Positions 10,249 to 22,293 of a DNA stretch of 64,000 bases are shown one piece after another (within the stretch, counting starts at the first letter, position 1; every line of letters starts with the position of its first letter). The stretch lies in the NCBI RefSeq assembly GCF_001618885.1, contig NZ_CP015114.1, forward strand, positions 682,001 through 746,000. The letters are read 5' to 3'. Position numbers and translations under genes: made by a program. The stretch comes from Staphylococcus condimenti. Its GTDB lineage: Bacteria; Bacillota; Bacilli; Staphylococcales; Staphylococcaceae. Under the pieces are notes generated by a model, which saw nothing but the letters and a program-made list of their open reading frames with translations, made no database searches and had not been told where the DNA came from.

Positions 10249-10281
10249 AAAAATGTCATCAGACCGTTCGATCTGATGACA
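10249..10281 (-). terminator. Terminator downstream of ftsZ
   Basis: A perfect 10-bp stem TGTCATCAGA/TCTGATGACA with an 8-nt loop and a T-rich tail on the minus strand. It lies in the gap between ftsZ and pgeF and probably ends the main dcw transcript. Confidence 0.9.
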
Positions 10282-10379
10282 CCTTTGTTATTGTTCTCAC
10301 TAGACCACTCGATGACCTGTTGCATCTAATCTTGCGTGATACTTATTATTGATTGCTCAATGCAAACCTAATAGAGAAA

Positions 10380-11552
10380 TTAACGTCTAGTTCTTCTTGA
10401 ACGTCTTTCTTCTCTGTTTCTAATGAAGCTTGGAATATCATCTTCTTTAGTAGTGTGCGTTCTTGATTCGCTAGATGATTCTGAACTATTAGATCTTGGT
10501 GCATGGCCAATACCTTCATCTTTGCTTGAAGCACCTGAAGCATTAGACGCACTTGATCCGAAACCTGTATTAGATTGTTTACGTGCATGTGTAGCTGGTT
10601 TATCTTCAAAACCTGTAGCAATAACTGTTACTACGATTTCATCTTGTAATTCAGGGTTGATTACAGTACCGAAAATCATATTTACATCTTCATCTGCTGC
10701 ATCTTGTACGATGTCAGCTGCTTCTTGTGCTTCGAATAAAGATAATGATTCTCCGCCTGTGATATTCATTAAGACACCTTGTGCCCCAACGATAGAAGTT
10801 TCAAGTAATGGAGAAGAAATAGCTTTTTTAGCTGCTTCAACTGCACGGTTTTCACCAGATGAAACACCGATACCCATTAATGCTGAACCTTGGTTAGACA
10901 TGATTGTTTTAACGTCTGCAAAGTCAAGGTTAACTTCACCTGAAACAGCGATTAAGTCAGAAATACCTTGAACACCTTGACGTAATACGTTATCTGCTTC
11001 TTTGAATGCTTCCATCATTGGAGTAGATTTATCAACAATATCCAATAAGCGATCGTTTGGAATAACGATTAATGTATCAACAGCTGCTTTCATTGATTCA
11101 ACACCTGCAGCAGCTTGTGTTTGACGTTTACGTCCTTCGAAGCTAAATGGACGAGTTACAACACCAACAGTCAATGCGCCCATTTCTTTTGCGATTTTCG
11201 CAACAACTGGAGCAGCACCTGTACCAGTACCGCCGCCCATTCCTGCAGTTACGAATACCATATCTGCACCTTGGATAGCATCTTCAATTTGTTCACGTGA
11301 TTCTTCGGCAGCTTTTTTACCGATTTCTGGGTTCGCGCCAGCACCTAATCCGCGAGTTAATTTTTCACCGATTTGGATTCTGGACTCTGCTTTAGATAAG
11401 TTCAATGCTTGACCATCAGTATTGATAGAAATAAATTCTACATTATTCATTCCATGGTCAATCATTCGGTTTACAGCGTTGTTACCTCCGCCGCCGACAC
11501 CGATGACTTTTAAAGTCGCTAAATGATTAAATCCTTGTTCAAATTCTAACAT
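10380..11552 (-). CDS. ftsZ: Cell division GTPase FtsZ
   Basis: A 390-aa tubulin-like GTPase that polymerises into the Z-ring. It has [13 protein letters not shown], the G-box [10 protein letters not shown] (about residue 105), the T7 synergy loop [11 protein letters not shown], a Ser-rich variable linker and a C-terminal peptide DDIPSFIRN that binds FtsA and SepF. Length is normal for staphylococci. Thirty bp after ftsA, with a terminator downstream. Confidence 0.99.
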   Translation of the reverse strand: MLEFEQGFNHLATLKVIGVGGGGNNAVNRMIDHGMNNVEFISINTDGQALNLSKAESRIQIGEKLTRGLGAGANPEIGKKAAEESREQIEDAIQGADMVFVTAGMGGGTGTGAAPVVAKIAKEMGALTVGVVTRPFSFEGRKRQTQAAAGVESMKAAVDTLIVIPNDRLLDIVDKSTPMMEAFKEADNVLRQGVQGISDLIAVSGEVNLDFADVKTIMSNQGSALMGIGVSSGENRAVEAAKKAISSPLLETSIVGAQGVLMNITGGESLSLFEAQEAADIVQDAADEDVNMIFGTVINPELQDEIVVTVIATGFEDKPATHARKQSNTGFGSSASNASGASSKDEGIGHAPRSNSSESSSESRTHTTKEDDIPSFIRNREERRSRRTRR

Positions 11553-11581
11553 TTAAATATCCTCCTAGTTTTAATGGGCAA

Positions 11582-13042
<1,461 letters not shown>

Positions 13043-13096
13043 TTACAATACGTTTCTTGTGTTGTGAACTATAAACACAAGATATTCAAGACTTTT

Positions 13097-14017
13097 TTAA
13101 TTATTTGTACTATTGTCTTTCGATTTGTCTTTAGAACTATCTTTTGATTGTTCATTTATTTTATTTAATGTGTTTTGAAGTTCATCTTTGGCTTTATCCT
13201 CAATTGCTGTGCCCTCACGCAATTTATCACTGCTTTCTGATGAAGTTGTGCTTTCATCTTTGTAAGGAATAAATGACGCGCCTACAGATAAATCAATATA
13301 ACCTGATTTTTTAAGGTTTCCACTATCATCTCTTTCAAGTGCTTTTGACATTTCCGGATAATATTTCAACTTGTCGGAAATTGTATTGATATTTCCGAGA
13401 ACTTGAATGTTATCTTTCATGAAAAGTTTAATCTGATTTCGATTTTCTTTATCATCCGCATACTCTACTTCTGAGATAGCATTGCGTATATTCGGTTTCA
13501 TTTCAGAAAGTGCTTGAATAATTTTAGCACGTTTAGCTTTGCTGAAACCTGATACGACTGGTGCATCTTCAGGTACTTTTTGATTATCATCTTTTAATAT
13601 ATGATCATTACCTAAAACTGGATAATATTTACCTTTTTCTTCAATTAATCCAACTAGTTGATGTTCTGTTACATTGACCTCAATATCATTAGGGAATTGT
13701 CTTTTAATCTCAACATTTTTAACATATGGATTCTTTTTCAATGCAGCAATTGCTTTCCCTTTGCTGAATGTGTATATTTTTGTCTTTTTATTGATATTTA
13801 AAGCTTTTTTCACTTCGCTGTTATCGACATGTTGTGTTCCTTTGATATGAACTTGGTCAATCCGACTTATCGGTGTAAACATATACAGCACTATCAATGC
13901 AATAAGTGCAATGAGAATCCCGAATATACTGAGTTGGATACGCCGTTGTTTATCACGACGCTTGCGCCGTTTTTCTTTCAGATACTCTGAATCAATCTTA
14001 CGCACTTTATCTGACAC
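13097..14017 (-). CDS. divIB: Cell division protein DivIB/FtsQ, GTG start
   Basis: 306 aa. A basic cytoplasmic N-terminus (residues 1-25), one transmembrane segment (about 27-48), an extracellular POTRA domain beginning at IDQVHIKGTQHV, a beta domain, and a polar Ser/Lys/Asp tail. It belongs to the divisome with FtsL and DivIC and supports septal peptidoglycan synthesis. Starts at GTG after AAGGATGTGAATAAAC. Follows murD. Confidence 0.95.
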   Translation of the reverse strand: MSDKVRKIDSEYLKEKRRKRRDKQRRIQLSIFGILIALIALIVLYMFTPISRIDQVHIKGTQHVDNSEVKKALNINKKTKIYTFSKGKAIAALKKNPYVKNVEIKRQFPNDIEVNVTEHQLVGLIEEKGKYYPVLGNDHILKDDNQKVPEDAPVVSGFSKAKRAKIIQALSEMKPNIRNAISEVEYADDKENRNQIKLFMKDNIQVLGNINTISDKLKYYPEMSKALERDDSGNLKKSGYIDLSVGASFIPYKDESTTSSESSDKLREGTAIEDKAKDELQNTLNKINEQSKDSSKDKSKDNSTNN

Positions 14018-14031
14018 GTTTATTCACATCC

Positions 14032-15381
14032 TTACTTCGATGGAAGATGAGCACGGAAACTGTCAATAAAGATATCACCGCGTTCTTCGAATGTATTGTA
14101 TTGATCCCAACTTGCACAAGCAGGTGACAACAGCACAACATCATTAGGTTCAATTACATCTTGCACTTTATCAACCGCATCTTTCACATCAGTTGCGCGG
14201 ATAACATATTTACCTTGGCTTTCGCCGAGTTTCGTCAACTTATCTTGTGTTTCACCGAATGTAATCATCACGCGTACATTTTTCATATAAGGAATGAGTT
14301 CATCAAAACCATTTCCTCTATCTAATCCGCCGCATAACCAAATAATCGGTTGATTGAATGAGTTTAATGCGAACTGAGTTGCTAAGGTATTGGTTGCTTT
14401 TGAATCGTTATAATATTTATTCGTCTTATTAGAACCAATATATTGCAAACGGTGTTTAATACCTGAAAATGAAGTTAAAGTGGCAATCACTGCATCAATA
14501 GAAACGCCGCCTAGTACAGCTGCCAATACAGCTGCTAGAATATTTTCTAAATTGTGTTCACCCGGCAGTACAATATCATCTTTATGAATGAGTCTTAAAC
14601 CGTTCAACATGATATATCCATCTTTAACATAAATACCGTCAACTTCTTGTGATGTAGAAAAATAATAAACTTTTGATTTTAATCCATCTGTCTCTATAAG
14701 ATGTCGTTGATTATAATTACAAATTAAAAAGTCATCTTCAGTTTGGTTCTTATAAATTCGACGTTTCGCATTACGATATTCTTCTAAAGTACCATGGTAA
14801 TCCAAATGAGCAGAATAAATATTAGTAATTATCGCAATGTGCGGTCGATATTGTTCAATTCCTAGTAATTGGAAAGAGGACAATTCAGTAATTAAATAAT
14901 CTTCTGGTTTAGCCTCTTGCGCCACTTTTGAAGCAACATAGCCAATATTTCCAGAAAGCAATCCTCTTTGGCGACTTTTATCAAACATATCTCCAATTAA
15001 TGAAGTAACTGTCGTTTTACCATTTGTTCCTGTTACTGCAATAATAGGAGCTTCAGAAATCAGATAACTCAACTCTACTTCTGTTAAAATTCTCAATCCT
15101 CTTTTTTCAGCTTCACTAATCAATGGAACTGAATACGGAATACCAGGATTCTTAACAATTATAGGATTGCTATCTAATAAAGATAGTGGATGATGTCCAC
15201 CGATGACTTTCAATCCCATCTTTTCTAAATCTTTCGCATGCGGGTCTTTAGAAAGATCGCCGCCGTCATTTACAGTTACACGCGCACCGAGTTGATGTAA
15301 TAACTTAGCTGCTTCGTAGCCGCTCTTTGCCAAACCCACTACTAAAACATTTTTTCCTTCTAAACCTTTATATTTAAGCAT
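14032..15381 (-). CDS. murD: UDP-MurNAc-L-alanine:D-glutamate ligase
   Basis: A 449-aa cytoplasmic Mur ligase that adds D-Glu to UDP-MurNAc-L-Ala using ATP. Visible features: a Rossmann-like N-terminus with VVGLAKSG, the P-loop [14 protein letters not shown] (about residue 115), the HLDYHG box, NDSKATN, and the C-terminal box [12 protein letters not shown]. Start codon lies 4 bp from mraY. Confidence 0.98.
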   Translation of the reverse strand: MLKYKGLEGKNVLVVGLAKSGYEAAKLLHQLGARVTVNDGGDLSKDPHAKDLEKMGLKVIGGHHPLSLLDSNPIIVKNPGIPYSVPLISEAEKRGLRILTEVELSYLISEAPIIAVTGTNGKTTVTSLIGDMFDKSRQRGLLSGNIGYVASKVAQEAKPEDYLITELSSFQLLGIEQYRPHIAIITNIYSAHLDYHGTLEEYRNAKRRIYKNQTEDDFLICNYNQRHLIETDGLKSKVYYFSTSQEVDGIYVKDGYIMLNGLRLIHKDDIVLPGEHNLENILAAVLAAVLGGVSIDAVIATLTSFSGIKHRLQYIGSNKTNKYYNDSKATNTLATQFALNSFNQPIIWLCGGLDRGNGFDELIPYMKNVRVMITFGETQDKLTKLGESQGKYVIRATDVKDAVDKVQDVIEPNDVVLLSPACASWDQYNTFEERGDIFIDSFRAHLPSK

Positions 15382-15384
15382 TTA

Positions 15385-16350
15385 TTAATGCACTCCAATC
15401 CATAAACCTATCAAACCAGTAATTAAACCTACAATCCAAAATACACTTACTACTTTCCATTCATTCCAGCCGCTCAATTCAAAATGATGATGCAATGGAC
15501 TCATTTTGAAAATTCTTTTGCCAGTTAATTTAAATGATGCCACTTGTAAAATAACTGACAATGTTTCTGCAACAAAAACAAATCCGATAAAAATCAATGA
15601 AATTTCTGCATTCAACATGATAGAAACCGTTGCAATAATACCGCCTAATGCTAAGCTCCCTGTATCACCCATAAATACTTTGGCAGGGTTGACATTGTAG
15701 ATAAGGAAACCAAGTAAAGCGAATACCATAATGATACAGAATGTGCCTACTGAGTTATTGCCTAACATGAAACTCATGATGGCATACATTGCAAAAGCAA
15801 TGATAGATAATCCAGTTGCCAAACCATCTAATCCATCCGTTAAATTCACAGCATTAGAAAATCCAACTTGCCAAAATACAATGAATACTACATAAACAAC
15901 TGACAATGGAATACTCACATTTGTAAAAGGAATGTGAATACCAGTAGCAAAGTGAATCATATTAAAAACATCACTTAGAATAAAGAAAATCACTGCAATA
16001 GCGATTTGCGCTAAGAATTTTTGCTTACTTGTTAAACCTTGGTTGTTCTTTTTTACAACAATAATATAATCATCAACAAATCCGATTAATCCAAACCCAA
16101 CTGTTACAAATAACAGTAAAATGTATGGATTTGCATTATCTGAAAAGATAATTGCGATAATCGTTGTGATAATAATACTGATTAAGAAGGTTAACCCGCC
16201 CATCGTCGGCGTACCTGTTTTTTTCATGTGGCTTTGAGGTCCCTCTTCACGGATACTTTGACCGAACTTCATTCGCTTTAAAGTTGGAATAAGTATTGGA
16301 ACCAATATTAATGTAATCAAGAAAGCGATAATTGCTAAAACGTAAATCAT
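15385..16350 (-). CDS. mraY: Phospho-MurNAc-pentapeptide translocase
   Basis: 321-aa polytopic membrane enzyme (about ten helices) that moves phospho-MurNAc-pentapeptide to undecaprenyl phosphate, forming lipid I. The motifs GGLTFL, FVDDYI (catalytic Asp pair), NAVNLTDGLDGLA and SPLHHHFEL are intact. The frame opens 19 codons earlier, but GAGGAGATAAAT sets the ATG at 16350. Between pbp1 and murD. Confidence 0.98.
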   Translation of the reverse strand: MIYVLAIIAFLITLILVPILIPTLKRMKFGQSIREEGPQSHMKKTGTPTMGGLTFLISIIITTIIAIIFSDNANPYILLLFVTVGFGLIGFVDDYIIVVKKNNQGLTSKQKFLAQIAIAVIFFILSDVFNMIHFATGIHIPFTNVSIPLSVVYVVFIVFWQVGFSNAVNLTDGLDGLATGLSIIAFAMYAIMSFMLGNNSVGTFCIIMVFALLGFLIYNVNPAKVFMGDTGSLALGGIIATVSIMLNAEISLIFIGFVFVAETLSVILQVASFKLTGKRIFKMSPLHHHFELSGWNEWKVVSVFWIVGLITGLIGLWIGVH

Positions 16351-16448
16351 ATTTATCTCCTCATTTATTCTTATTCTTTTTCTTATGTATAGCAAGCAAA
16401 GATACATACCATAATGGTATCTATCTCGCCTGCGCTAGTATCAAACTA

Positions 16449-18602
16449 TTAATTCGCATCAGGTGCTGAAAGTTCTATTTCGATATCTTTCTTACCTTTC
16501 AGCGATTCATTCGGACTCACAGATTGTTTAGAAACAAATCCGCTTCCTTTCATTTTAACATTAATTCCAGTCAATGATTCAAAAGCAATTACATCATCTT
16601 TACTCCAATTTTTCATATCCGGCATTGTTAGATCACCATCTGTTTTCAACAATACTTTACTATGCGGGAGTAATTTATCAGTCGTACTTGGCGCTTGTTG
16701 TGTTACTTTTTCTCCTTGTCCAATGACAACTGGTTTTAATTGCTGTGCATCTAGTTTATCTTCTGCTTTTTGAACAGTTTGTCCTGAAACATCCGGAACT
16801 TTACTGAATGCTTTCTTAGAAGAAGTTTCGTTATTTTTACCAACATTTAAATACTTCAATGTATTTTCCATAATTGGATTGAAAGCTTTACTTGCACCCA
16901 TTTCATAAGCTTCTTGTTTATTTTTTTGAGCCAAGCTCATACCTGCATATACAATCACTTTCGGATCTTTACTTGGTGCGTGTCCGATAAAACTTACAAA
17001 ATAAGGGTAAGGTCCTTCAACGTAACCGCCGTTATCAGGATCGGCAACTTGTGCTGTACCTGTTTTACCGCCTATTCTATAGCCCTTCACACGATAATTC
17101 ATCGCATGACTTTTTTTACTATTAACTACTAAATCCAGTTGTTTATTTACTTTTTCAGCTGTCTTTTCAGTGATAGGCTTACCTGCAATTTCCCTTTTTC
17201 CTTTGTATAAAGTTTTATCTTTAACAGGATTATCAATACTGTTGATGTACCAAGGTTTTATCATATTGCCTTTATTGAAAATAGCTGACTGTGCTTGCAG
17301 CATTTGAGCGGGTGTGACAGTAGTAGACTGCCCGAATGCTGATGTTTTTTGTTGCAATTCATTATCCCATGCAATACCGCCTGATGCTTCTCCATCAAAC
17401 AAACCGCCTGTTTTCTTACCGAAACCGAATTTTTCATACCATGACTTCATTTTATCTGCACCTACTAAATCTTGTAAATGCATCATCAAAGTATTTGAAG
17501 AATAAGTAAAGCCTAAACTCATAGGAATTTTACCCCAACCCGTTTTATTCCAGTCAGAGATTTCCGATCCCATGATGTCTCGATGTCCTGACTTATATTT
17601 TTCATCAGGTTTGAATTTACCTTCTTGAATGGCTGCTGCTAAACCGTAAGTTTTGAATGTTGAACCTGGCTCATACGTGTTTTGATATAAGTCATTTGCC
17701 CATGTCTTACCGAAGTCTTTACCTGTTTCAGGGTTGAACGTAGGACGTTGGCTGAATGCGAGTATCTCACCTGTATGTGCATCCATTACTACCGCAAATG
17801 CATCTTTAGGTTCGAAATGTTTATCGAGATCATTCAATGCTTCTTCAACAAATACTTGAATGTTCGAATCTAAAGTCAGATGTACATCATCACCGCGCTG
17901 AGGCGCAATTTCATTTTTGGAATTAGGAGCGATATAACCCCAAATATCATGAATATATGAGAGTGCCCCTTTCTTGCCTGCAAGATAACTATCGAATACT
18001 TTTTCAGCCCCCATTGCACCTTTCAATTCGCCCGTATCAGGATTCTTTTGTGCCATCCCGATTAAATGAGAAGCAAACACTCCATTTGGATAAAAACGTT
18101 CTGTTTCTGGGTAGAGTGTAATACCTGGTAATTTCATTTTTTCAATTTCATCTTTTTCTTGGTAAGTTAAATCAGTACCTTTACGTCCGAACTCAACTTG
18201 GAACGCTTTTTTATTATCTAGTATTTTTTCAATTTCATCTGGTTTCATATCTATGACTTTGGATAACTTCTCAGCTGTTTTCTTTTTATCCACGACATGT
18301 CGGGGTTTATCTGAACCCTCGTCTGCTTTCTTGCTGACAACTGCTGTTAATTTAAACCTTTCAACATCTTCAGCAAGTACTTTTCCATTTCTATCATAGA
18401 TTTTTCCTCGCTCAGGTTGTTCTTGCTGCTGGACGAGATATTTCTGATTGGCTTTCATAATTAAGTCTTGACCAGAAGAGTGTCCAGTCAACATGACAAA
18501 ACTATATCTTAAAACCAATAGAAAAAAGAGCAGTCCGAACAAACTGACGAGGAGGACTGCCCCTATTTTATTTTTTTTAATTTTAATTTTTCGCTTCGGC
18601 AT
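16449..18602 (-). CDS. pbp1: Septal transpeptidase PBP1 with PASTA domains
   Basis: 717-aa class B penicillin-binding protein, the FtsI-type septal DD-transpeptidase. One transmembrane segment (about 13-35), a dimerisation/pedestal region, then the transpeptidase domain with PGSTFK (active Ser, about residue 314), SSN (YSSNTLM) and KTGT (GGKTGTAQV, about residue 515). Two PASTA modules follow (about 600-717). In S. aureus this is PBP1, partner of FtsW. The start overlaps the ftsL end by 20 bp. Confidence 0.97.
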   Translation of the reverse strand: MPKRKIKIKKNKIGAVLLVSLFGLLFFLLVLRYSFVMLTGHSSGQDLIMKANQKYLVQQQEQPERGKIYDRNGKVLAEDVERFKLTAVVSKKADEGSDKPRHVVDKKKTAEKLSKVIDMKPDEIEKILDNKKAFQVEFGRKGTDLTYQEKDEIEKMKLPGITLYPETERFYPNGVFASHLIGMAQKNPDTGELKGAMGAEKVFDSYLAGKKGALSYIHDIWGYIAPNSKNEIAPQRGDDVHLTLDSNIQVFVEEALNDLDKHFEPKDAFAVVMDAHTGEILAFSQRPTFNPETGKDFGKTWANDLYQNTYEPGSTFKTYGLAAAIQEGKFKPDEKYKSGHRDIMGSEISDWNKTGWGKIPMSLGFTYSSNTLMMHLQDLVGADKMKSWYEKFGFGKKTGGLFDGEASGGIAWDNELQQKTSAFGQSTTVTPAQMLQAQSAIFNKGNMIKPWYINSIDNPVKDKTLYKGKREIAGKPITEKTAEKVNKQLDLVVNSKKSHAMNYRVKGYRIGGKTGTAQVADPDNGGYVEGPYPYFVSFIGHAPSKDPKVIVYAGMSLAQKNKQEAYEMGASKAFNPIMENTLKYLNVGKNNETSSKKAFSKVPDVSGQTVQKAEDKLDAQQLKPVVIGQGEKVTQQAPSTTDKLLPHSKVLLKTDGDLTMPDMKNWSKDDVIAFESLTGINVKMKGSGFVSKQSVSPNESLKGKKDIEIELSAPDAN

Positions 18603-18987
18603 TATTACGCACTACCTTTACATTATCGTTCTTTAAGCTCATGCCTTGTTTTTGAGCTTTTTCGTAAATGCGTTCATAAGAAGAGTTCTTTTTAATTTCA
18701 GACTTCAAAGCACTATTTTGACTAGATTGCGTTTCGATTTTTTGATCTAAATCAGCAATTTTGCCTTTAGTATCATAAGCGTCCATTTTTAAAGAAAGGA
18801 TATAAATACTTACCATTGCAATGACAGCGATTAAAGATATGTATAATACTTTTTCAAACTTTGTCAGTTGCACAACAACTTTACGCTTCACTTTACGGGT
18901 TGGTGAAGGCGATGGATTTACTTCTGGGGTCTGTCTTGCAGGTTCGTAGCTTTCGTTGTAAGGTTCATAGATCTTTTCTACAGCCAT
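18583..18987 (-). CDS. ftsL: Cell division protein FtsL
   Basis: 134-aa bitopic protein: cytoplasmic basic N-terminus, one transmembrane helix (about 46-66) and an extracellular coiled coil (70-115) that pairs with DivIC and DivIB. Its position between rsmH and pbp1, and its overlap with pbp1, are the standard dcw order. Confidence 0.94.
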   Translation of the reverse strand: MAVEKIYEPYNESYEPARQTPEVNPSPSPTRKVKRKVVVQLTKFEKVLYISLIAVIAMVSIYILSLKMDAYDTKGKIADLDQKIETQSSQNSALKSEIKKNSSYERIYEKAQKQGMSLKNDNVKVVRNNAEAKN

Positions 18988-19006
18988 AGCAGTTTGTCAC
19001 TCCCTG

Positions 19007-19948
19007 TTATTTCAAAATTTCTGCAACACGCAATTTGGCACTGCGCGCTCGGTTATTTTCTGCTAAGTCTTCTTCACTTGCACTAATCGGTTTGCGGTTG
19101 ACTCGTTTCAATTTCGGCGTATATTCCTCTGGAATAATAGGTAAACCACGGGGAACTTCAGGCCCTTTCTCATACTCTTGGAAAATTTGTTTGCACAAAC
19201 GATCCTCTAATGAATGGAAAGTAATCACAGAAATTCTGCCGTGTACTTTAACTCTTTCGATTGCTTGTTCTAATGAATCTTCAAAAGCTTTCAATTCATC
19301 ATTCACAGCTATTCGTATTGCTTGAAAAACACGTTTCGCCGGATGACCACCCTTGCGTCTTGCTTTCGCAGGGATGCCTTCTTTAATAATGTCTACAAGC
19401 TGTAAAGTGGTTTCAATCGGTTCATTTTCTCTTGTCTTTTCAATTCTGCGGGCAATTTGTTTTGAAAATTTTTCCTCGCCATAACGATAAAAAATTCTCA
19501 CCAAATCTTCATATGGCCATTCATTAACAACCTCAAAGGCTGATAAATCCTGTGTTTGGTCCATACGCATATCTAATCGCGCATCTTGATGGTAACTGAA
19601 TCCTCGCTCCGGTACATCTAATTGCGGGCTTGATACACCCAGGTCATAGTAAATACCGTCTACTTTGTCAATGTCCAAGTCGTCAAGGATTTGATTGATT
19701 TGTCTGAAATTACTGTGCACAAATGTAACTTGGTCCAAGTGGTCTTTTAAGACCTCCTTAGCATTTTCAATCGCTGTTAAGTCTTGGTCAATCGCAATCA
19801 AATGTCCATTTTCATCAAGTTGATTTAATAAATAAAGGGCATGTCCTGCACCACCCAGCGTACAATCAACATATACACCATCTTTTTTGACATTGAGTTC
19901 ATCAATGGTTTCTTTTAACATGACGCTTACGTGATGAAACACTTTCAT
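19007..19948 (-). CDS. rsmH: 16S rRNA m4C1402 methyltransferase RsmH
   Basis: 313-aa SAM-dependent enzyme (MraW) that N4-methylates C1402 in the decoding centre. Visible features: [13 protein letters not shown] (SAM motif I), [15 protein letters not shown] (active-site region), [16 protein letters not shown] and [13 protein letters not shown] [11 protein letters not shown] near the C-terminus. Second gene of the dcw operon, 8 bp after mraZ. Confidence 0.98.
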   Translation of the reverse strand: MKVFHHVSVMLKETIDELNVKKDGVYVDCTLGGAGHALYLLNQLDENGHLIAIDQDLTAIENAKEVLKDHLDQVTFVHSNFRQINQILDDLDIDKVDGIYYDLGVSSPQLDVPERGFSYHQDARLDMRMDQTQDLSAFEVVNEWPYEDLVRIFYRYGEEKFSKQIARRIEKTRENEPIETTLQLVDIIKEGIPAKARRKGGHPAKRVFQAIRIAVNDELKAFEDSLEQAIERVKVHGRISVITFHSLEDRLCKQIFQEYEKGPEVPRGLPIIPEEYTPKLKRVNRKPISASEEDLAENNRARSAKLRVAEILK

Positions 19949-19956
19949 TCCTCCAT

Positions 19957-20388
19957 TTAAAAATCAAAATCTATCAAATCTTCAGCGATATCTTCGAAAC
20001 TGTCTTCAGATTCATCATAGAAATCATTCCATGAAGCTCTGTCCCAAATTTCAATGCGGTTAGAAACCCCAATCACTGTACATTCTTTAGTTAAATTAGC
20101 GTATTCCCTTAAGTTCTTCGGGATATTAATACGTCCTTGTTTGTCCAGTTCAACTTCTACAGCACCTGAGAAGAACATACGCATGAATTTACGCGCATCT
20201 CTCTTCGTCATCGGTAATGACTTCATCTTTTCTTCGATATTCTGCCATTCTTCTAAAGTATAACCGAACAAACACTTATCAAGGCCTCTAGTGATGACAA
20301 AACGTTCATTCAATTCATATCTGAATTTAGACGGTACAATCATGCGGCCTTTTGCATCTAGTTGGTGTTCGTACTCACCCATGAACAT
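19957..20388 (-). CDS. mraZ: Transcriptional regulator MraZ
   Basis: 143 aa with two tandem AbrB-like SpoVT domains ([11 protein letters not shown] and [11 protein letters not shown]). It forms rings that bind repeats ahead of its own gene and repress the dcw operon. A GTG three codons earlier lies within the ribosome site GAGGTGAG, so ATG 20388 is used. First gene of the cluster; see the boxes at 20417-20441. Confidence 0.96.
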   Translation of the reverse strand: MFMGEYEHQLDAKGRMIVPSKFRYELNERFVITRGLDKCLFGYTLEEWQNIEEKMKSLPMTKRDARKFMRMFFSGAVEVELDKQGRINIPKNLREYANLTKECTVIGVSNRIEIWDRASWNDFYDESEDSFEDIAEDLIDFDF

Positions 20389-20416
20389 TTTACTCACCTC
20401 GCCTTATTTATAATTT

Positions 20417-20441
20417 ACCACAACTCCCCACTATCCTCCAC
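20417..20441 (-). promoter_or_regulatory. Putative MraZ-binding boxes
   Basis: On the minus strand three pentamers GTGGA, GTGGG and GTGGT occur at exact 10-bp spacing, ending about 28 bp upstream of the mraZ start. Three TGGGN-type repeats with 5-nt spacers upstream of mraZ are the known MraZ operator layout in other bacteria. A TATATAAAT stretch just upstream may be the -10 region. Autoregulation is inferred. Confidence 0.75.
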
Positions 20442-20478
20442 TATTTATATAAACATATCAAAAAAATTCTTTTTTCAC

Positions 20479-20518
20479 GAAAAAAAGACCCGCTTCCCTT
20501 ACCGGGAACACGGGTCTG
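20479..20518 (-). terminator. Terminator of bshC
   Basis: On the minus strand an AGACCCG stem extended by GTTCCC/GGGAA pairing is followed by seven T. It separates bshC from the dcw cluster. Confidence 0.92.
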
Positions 20519-20530
20519 AGCCTTATAGCT

Positions 20531-22144
20531 CTAAGGTTTAATAATAATTTGCTTCAAAGTGTATTGAAGTGGTGGATAGGTGGAGGGACTGAACATGTCT
20601 GTCCCAAATTCATTCATAAACTGAAGTGCATTCCAAACTCTTTCTTGAAGACCTCCCATTGGGTGGAGGGTCTCATTTAATTCTCTGAAATGTTTCATAC
20701 TAATTGCATTCTCACGTTCAATATTAATGAAGTAACGTTTACGTAAGTATTCATATTGCGATTGATGAATTTGATTATTCTTTTCTACTAGATTTTTGTT
20801 ATCTTCATTTCCTTTTACTTCTGCTGCTAATCTCTCGTATGTTTCTTTTTGCTGCGCTTCTAATCGATCCAGCTCATCAAGAAATTTCTCTGAAGAATGT
20901 GCTCTGATGAATTTATCTTTTTCTTTATCAATGCCATCTGCAATCACATGTTCAGCATCAATGTCATAGCGTTTCAATAATTTTTCAATACGTTTTGTAA
21001 TATAAGTGATTTTCATACGCGGTAAAACAATCGGCATATCAACATCTAAAACATCAAATGCTGCTTTTAACTCTGCCCAATATTTAATCTCACTCGGTCC
21101 TCCAACAAAGCTGACTGTATTAAATAACCACTCTTCCATAATAGGACGTGTAACTACATTATTTGAAAAACGTTCAGGTGTACTTTCTGCTATCTCTAAA
21201 AGTTCTTCTAATGTATATACAGTTTGAGACTTGCTTGTACAATAATGACCATCCTCATACGTCAACAACTGACGCATATTATCCTCATGAAGAAACAAAT
21301 GAACATTTGTGTCAGTTTGAATCATCTTAACAAGACCCGCTTCTACTGTTTTTGTTTGGCCTTGTCTAAAAGCATTATCTACAGCATTATGTTTTTTCAA
21401 CATCTCTTTTAAAATAGGCTTTTCTAACTGGCGTAATTTTGGATCTTGTGCATCTATAAGCAATACACCATATTCTTTAAATACAAGATGCAAGAGTGCT
21501 TTGAACATATCAGACCAAGAAGTATAATTTTTAATAATATATTGTACTTCTTGGCGTAAATGATTAGTATGTGCTGTCTCTGGAATTTGAACTAAAAAGT
21601 CATCTAACGCTTCCAGCATTTTTTCTTTATCAGGATCAAAACGTGACACATTGCTTTCTGGCGGTGTCATCGTATGATACTTCACCTTATACAAATTTGC
21701 TTTTTCAGTGTTAAATACATACGTATGATTCACTTCATCAAAATCGTGGTCTTCACCCGCAATCCAAAATACAGGTACTACTTCTTTATGATATTCTTCA
21801 TTTAATTGACGGCTTAAATTTACAATGGATAATATTTTATGAAAAGTATACAGCGGTCCCCCGAACAACCCAGCTTGTTGTCCTCCGATGACTACTTTGG
21901 CGCCTTTTTTTAATTTATCAATATTAGTTTGTTGTGCTTCTGTTAATTCTAAATCTGACATATAGTTGCTTATTACAGATGCCAATTCCTGTTCTCTGCC
22001 ATTATTAGGTGCGTTTAAAGCTTGTTTAAAGCTTTCAGGAGACATCGCGTCATATTGATAAAAAGTATTTAACAATGATTCACTTTCTTTGAATCTTTCC
22101 AGAAATTGATCATTCTCATTGATATTTGCGATTAAACAATCCAT
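20531..22144 (-). CDS. bshC: Bacillithiol synthase BshC
   Basis: 537-aa enzyme that adds Cys to GlcN-malate, the last step in bacillithiol (low-molecular thiol) synthesis. Rossmann core residues VVIGGQQAGLFGGPLYTFHK and PVFWIAGEDHDFDEVNH are family hallmarks, followed by a C-terminal coiled coil (about 395-460). Single-gene transcript divergent from the GNAT gene. Confidence 0.95.
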   Translation of the reverse strand: MDCLIANINENDQFLERFKESESLLNTFYQYDAMSPESFKQALNAPNNGREQELASVISNYMSDLELTEAQQTNIDKLKKGAKVVIGGQQAGLFGGPLYTFHKILSIVNLSRQLNEEYHKEVVPVFWIAGEDHDFDEVNHTYVFNTEKANLYKVKYHTMTPPESNVSRFDPDKEKMLEALDDFLVQIPETAHTNHLRQEVQYIIKNYTSWSDMFKALLHLVFKEYGVLLIDAQDPKLRQLEKPILKEMLKKHNAVDNAFRQGQTKTVEAGLVKMIQTDTNVHLFLHEDNMRQLLTYEDGHYCTSKSQTVYTLEELLEIAESTPERFSNNVVTRPIMEEWLFNTVSFVGGPSEIKYWAELKAAFDVLDVDMPIVLPRMKITYITKRIEKLLKRYDIDAEHVIADGIDKEKDKFIRAHSSEKFLDELDRLEAQQKETYERLAAEVKGNEDNKNLVEKNNQIHQSQYEYLRKRYFINIERENAISMKHFRELNETLHPMGGLQERVWNALQFMNEFGTDMFSPSTYPPLQYTLKQIIIKP

Positions 22145-22293
22145 ACACTTTTCTCCTTAACTACTGTGTTTTTCTCATCAATAAGTATAATGTTTATAGC
22201 ACAATAACACAATTTAACGGCTTACCATTTTCAATGCATATCCGAGTTATTTATTATATAATTATTATAACTAAGCGAAGGGGGAGAAATAGA

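Noticed and set aside
10346..10621. 91-aa minus-strand ORF over the ftsZ end
   Set aside because: Alternate frame of ftsZ linker; overlaps its stop and has no ribosome site.
21224..21412. 62-aa plus-strand ORF inside bshC
   Set aside because: Shadow of bshC in another frame, no ribosome site.
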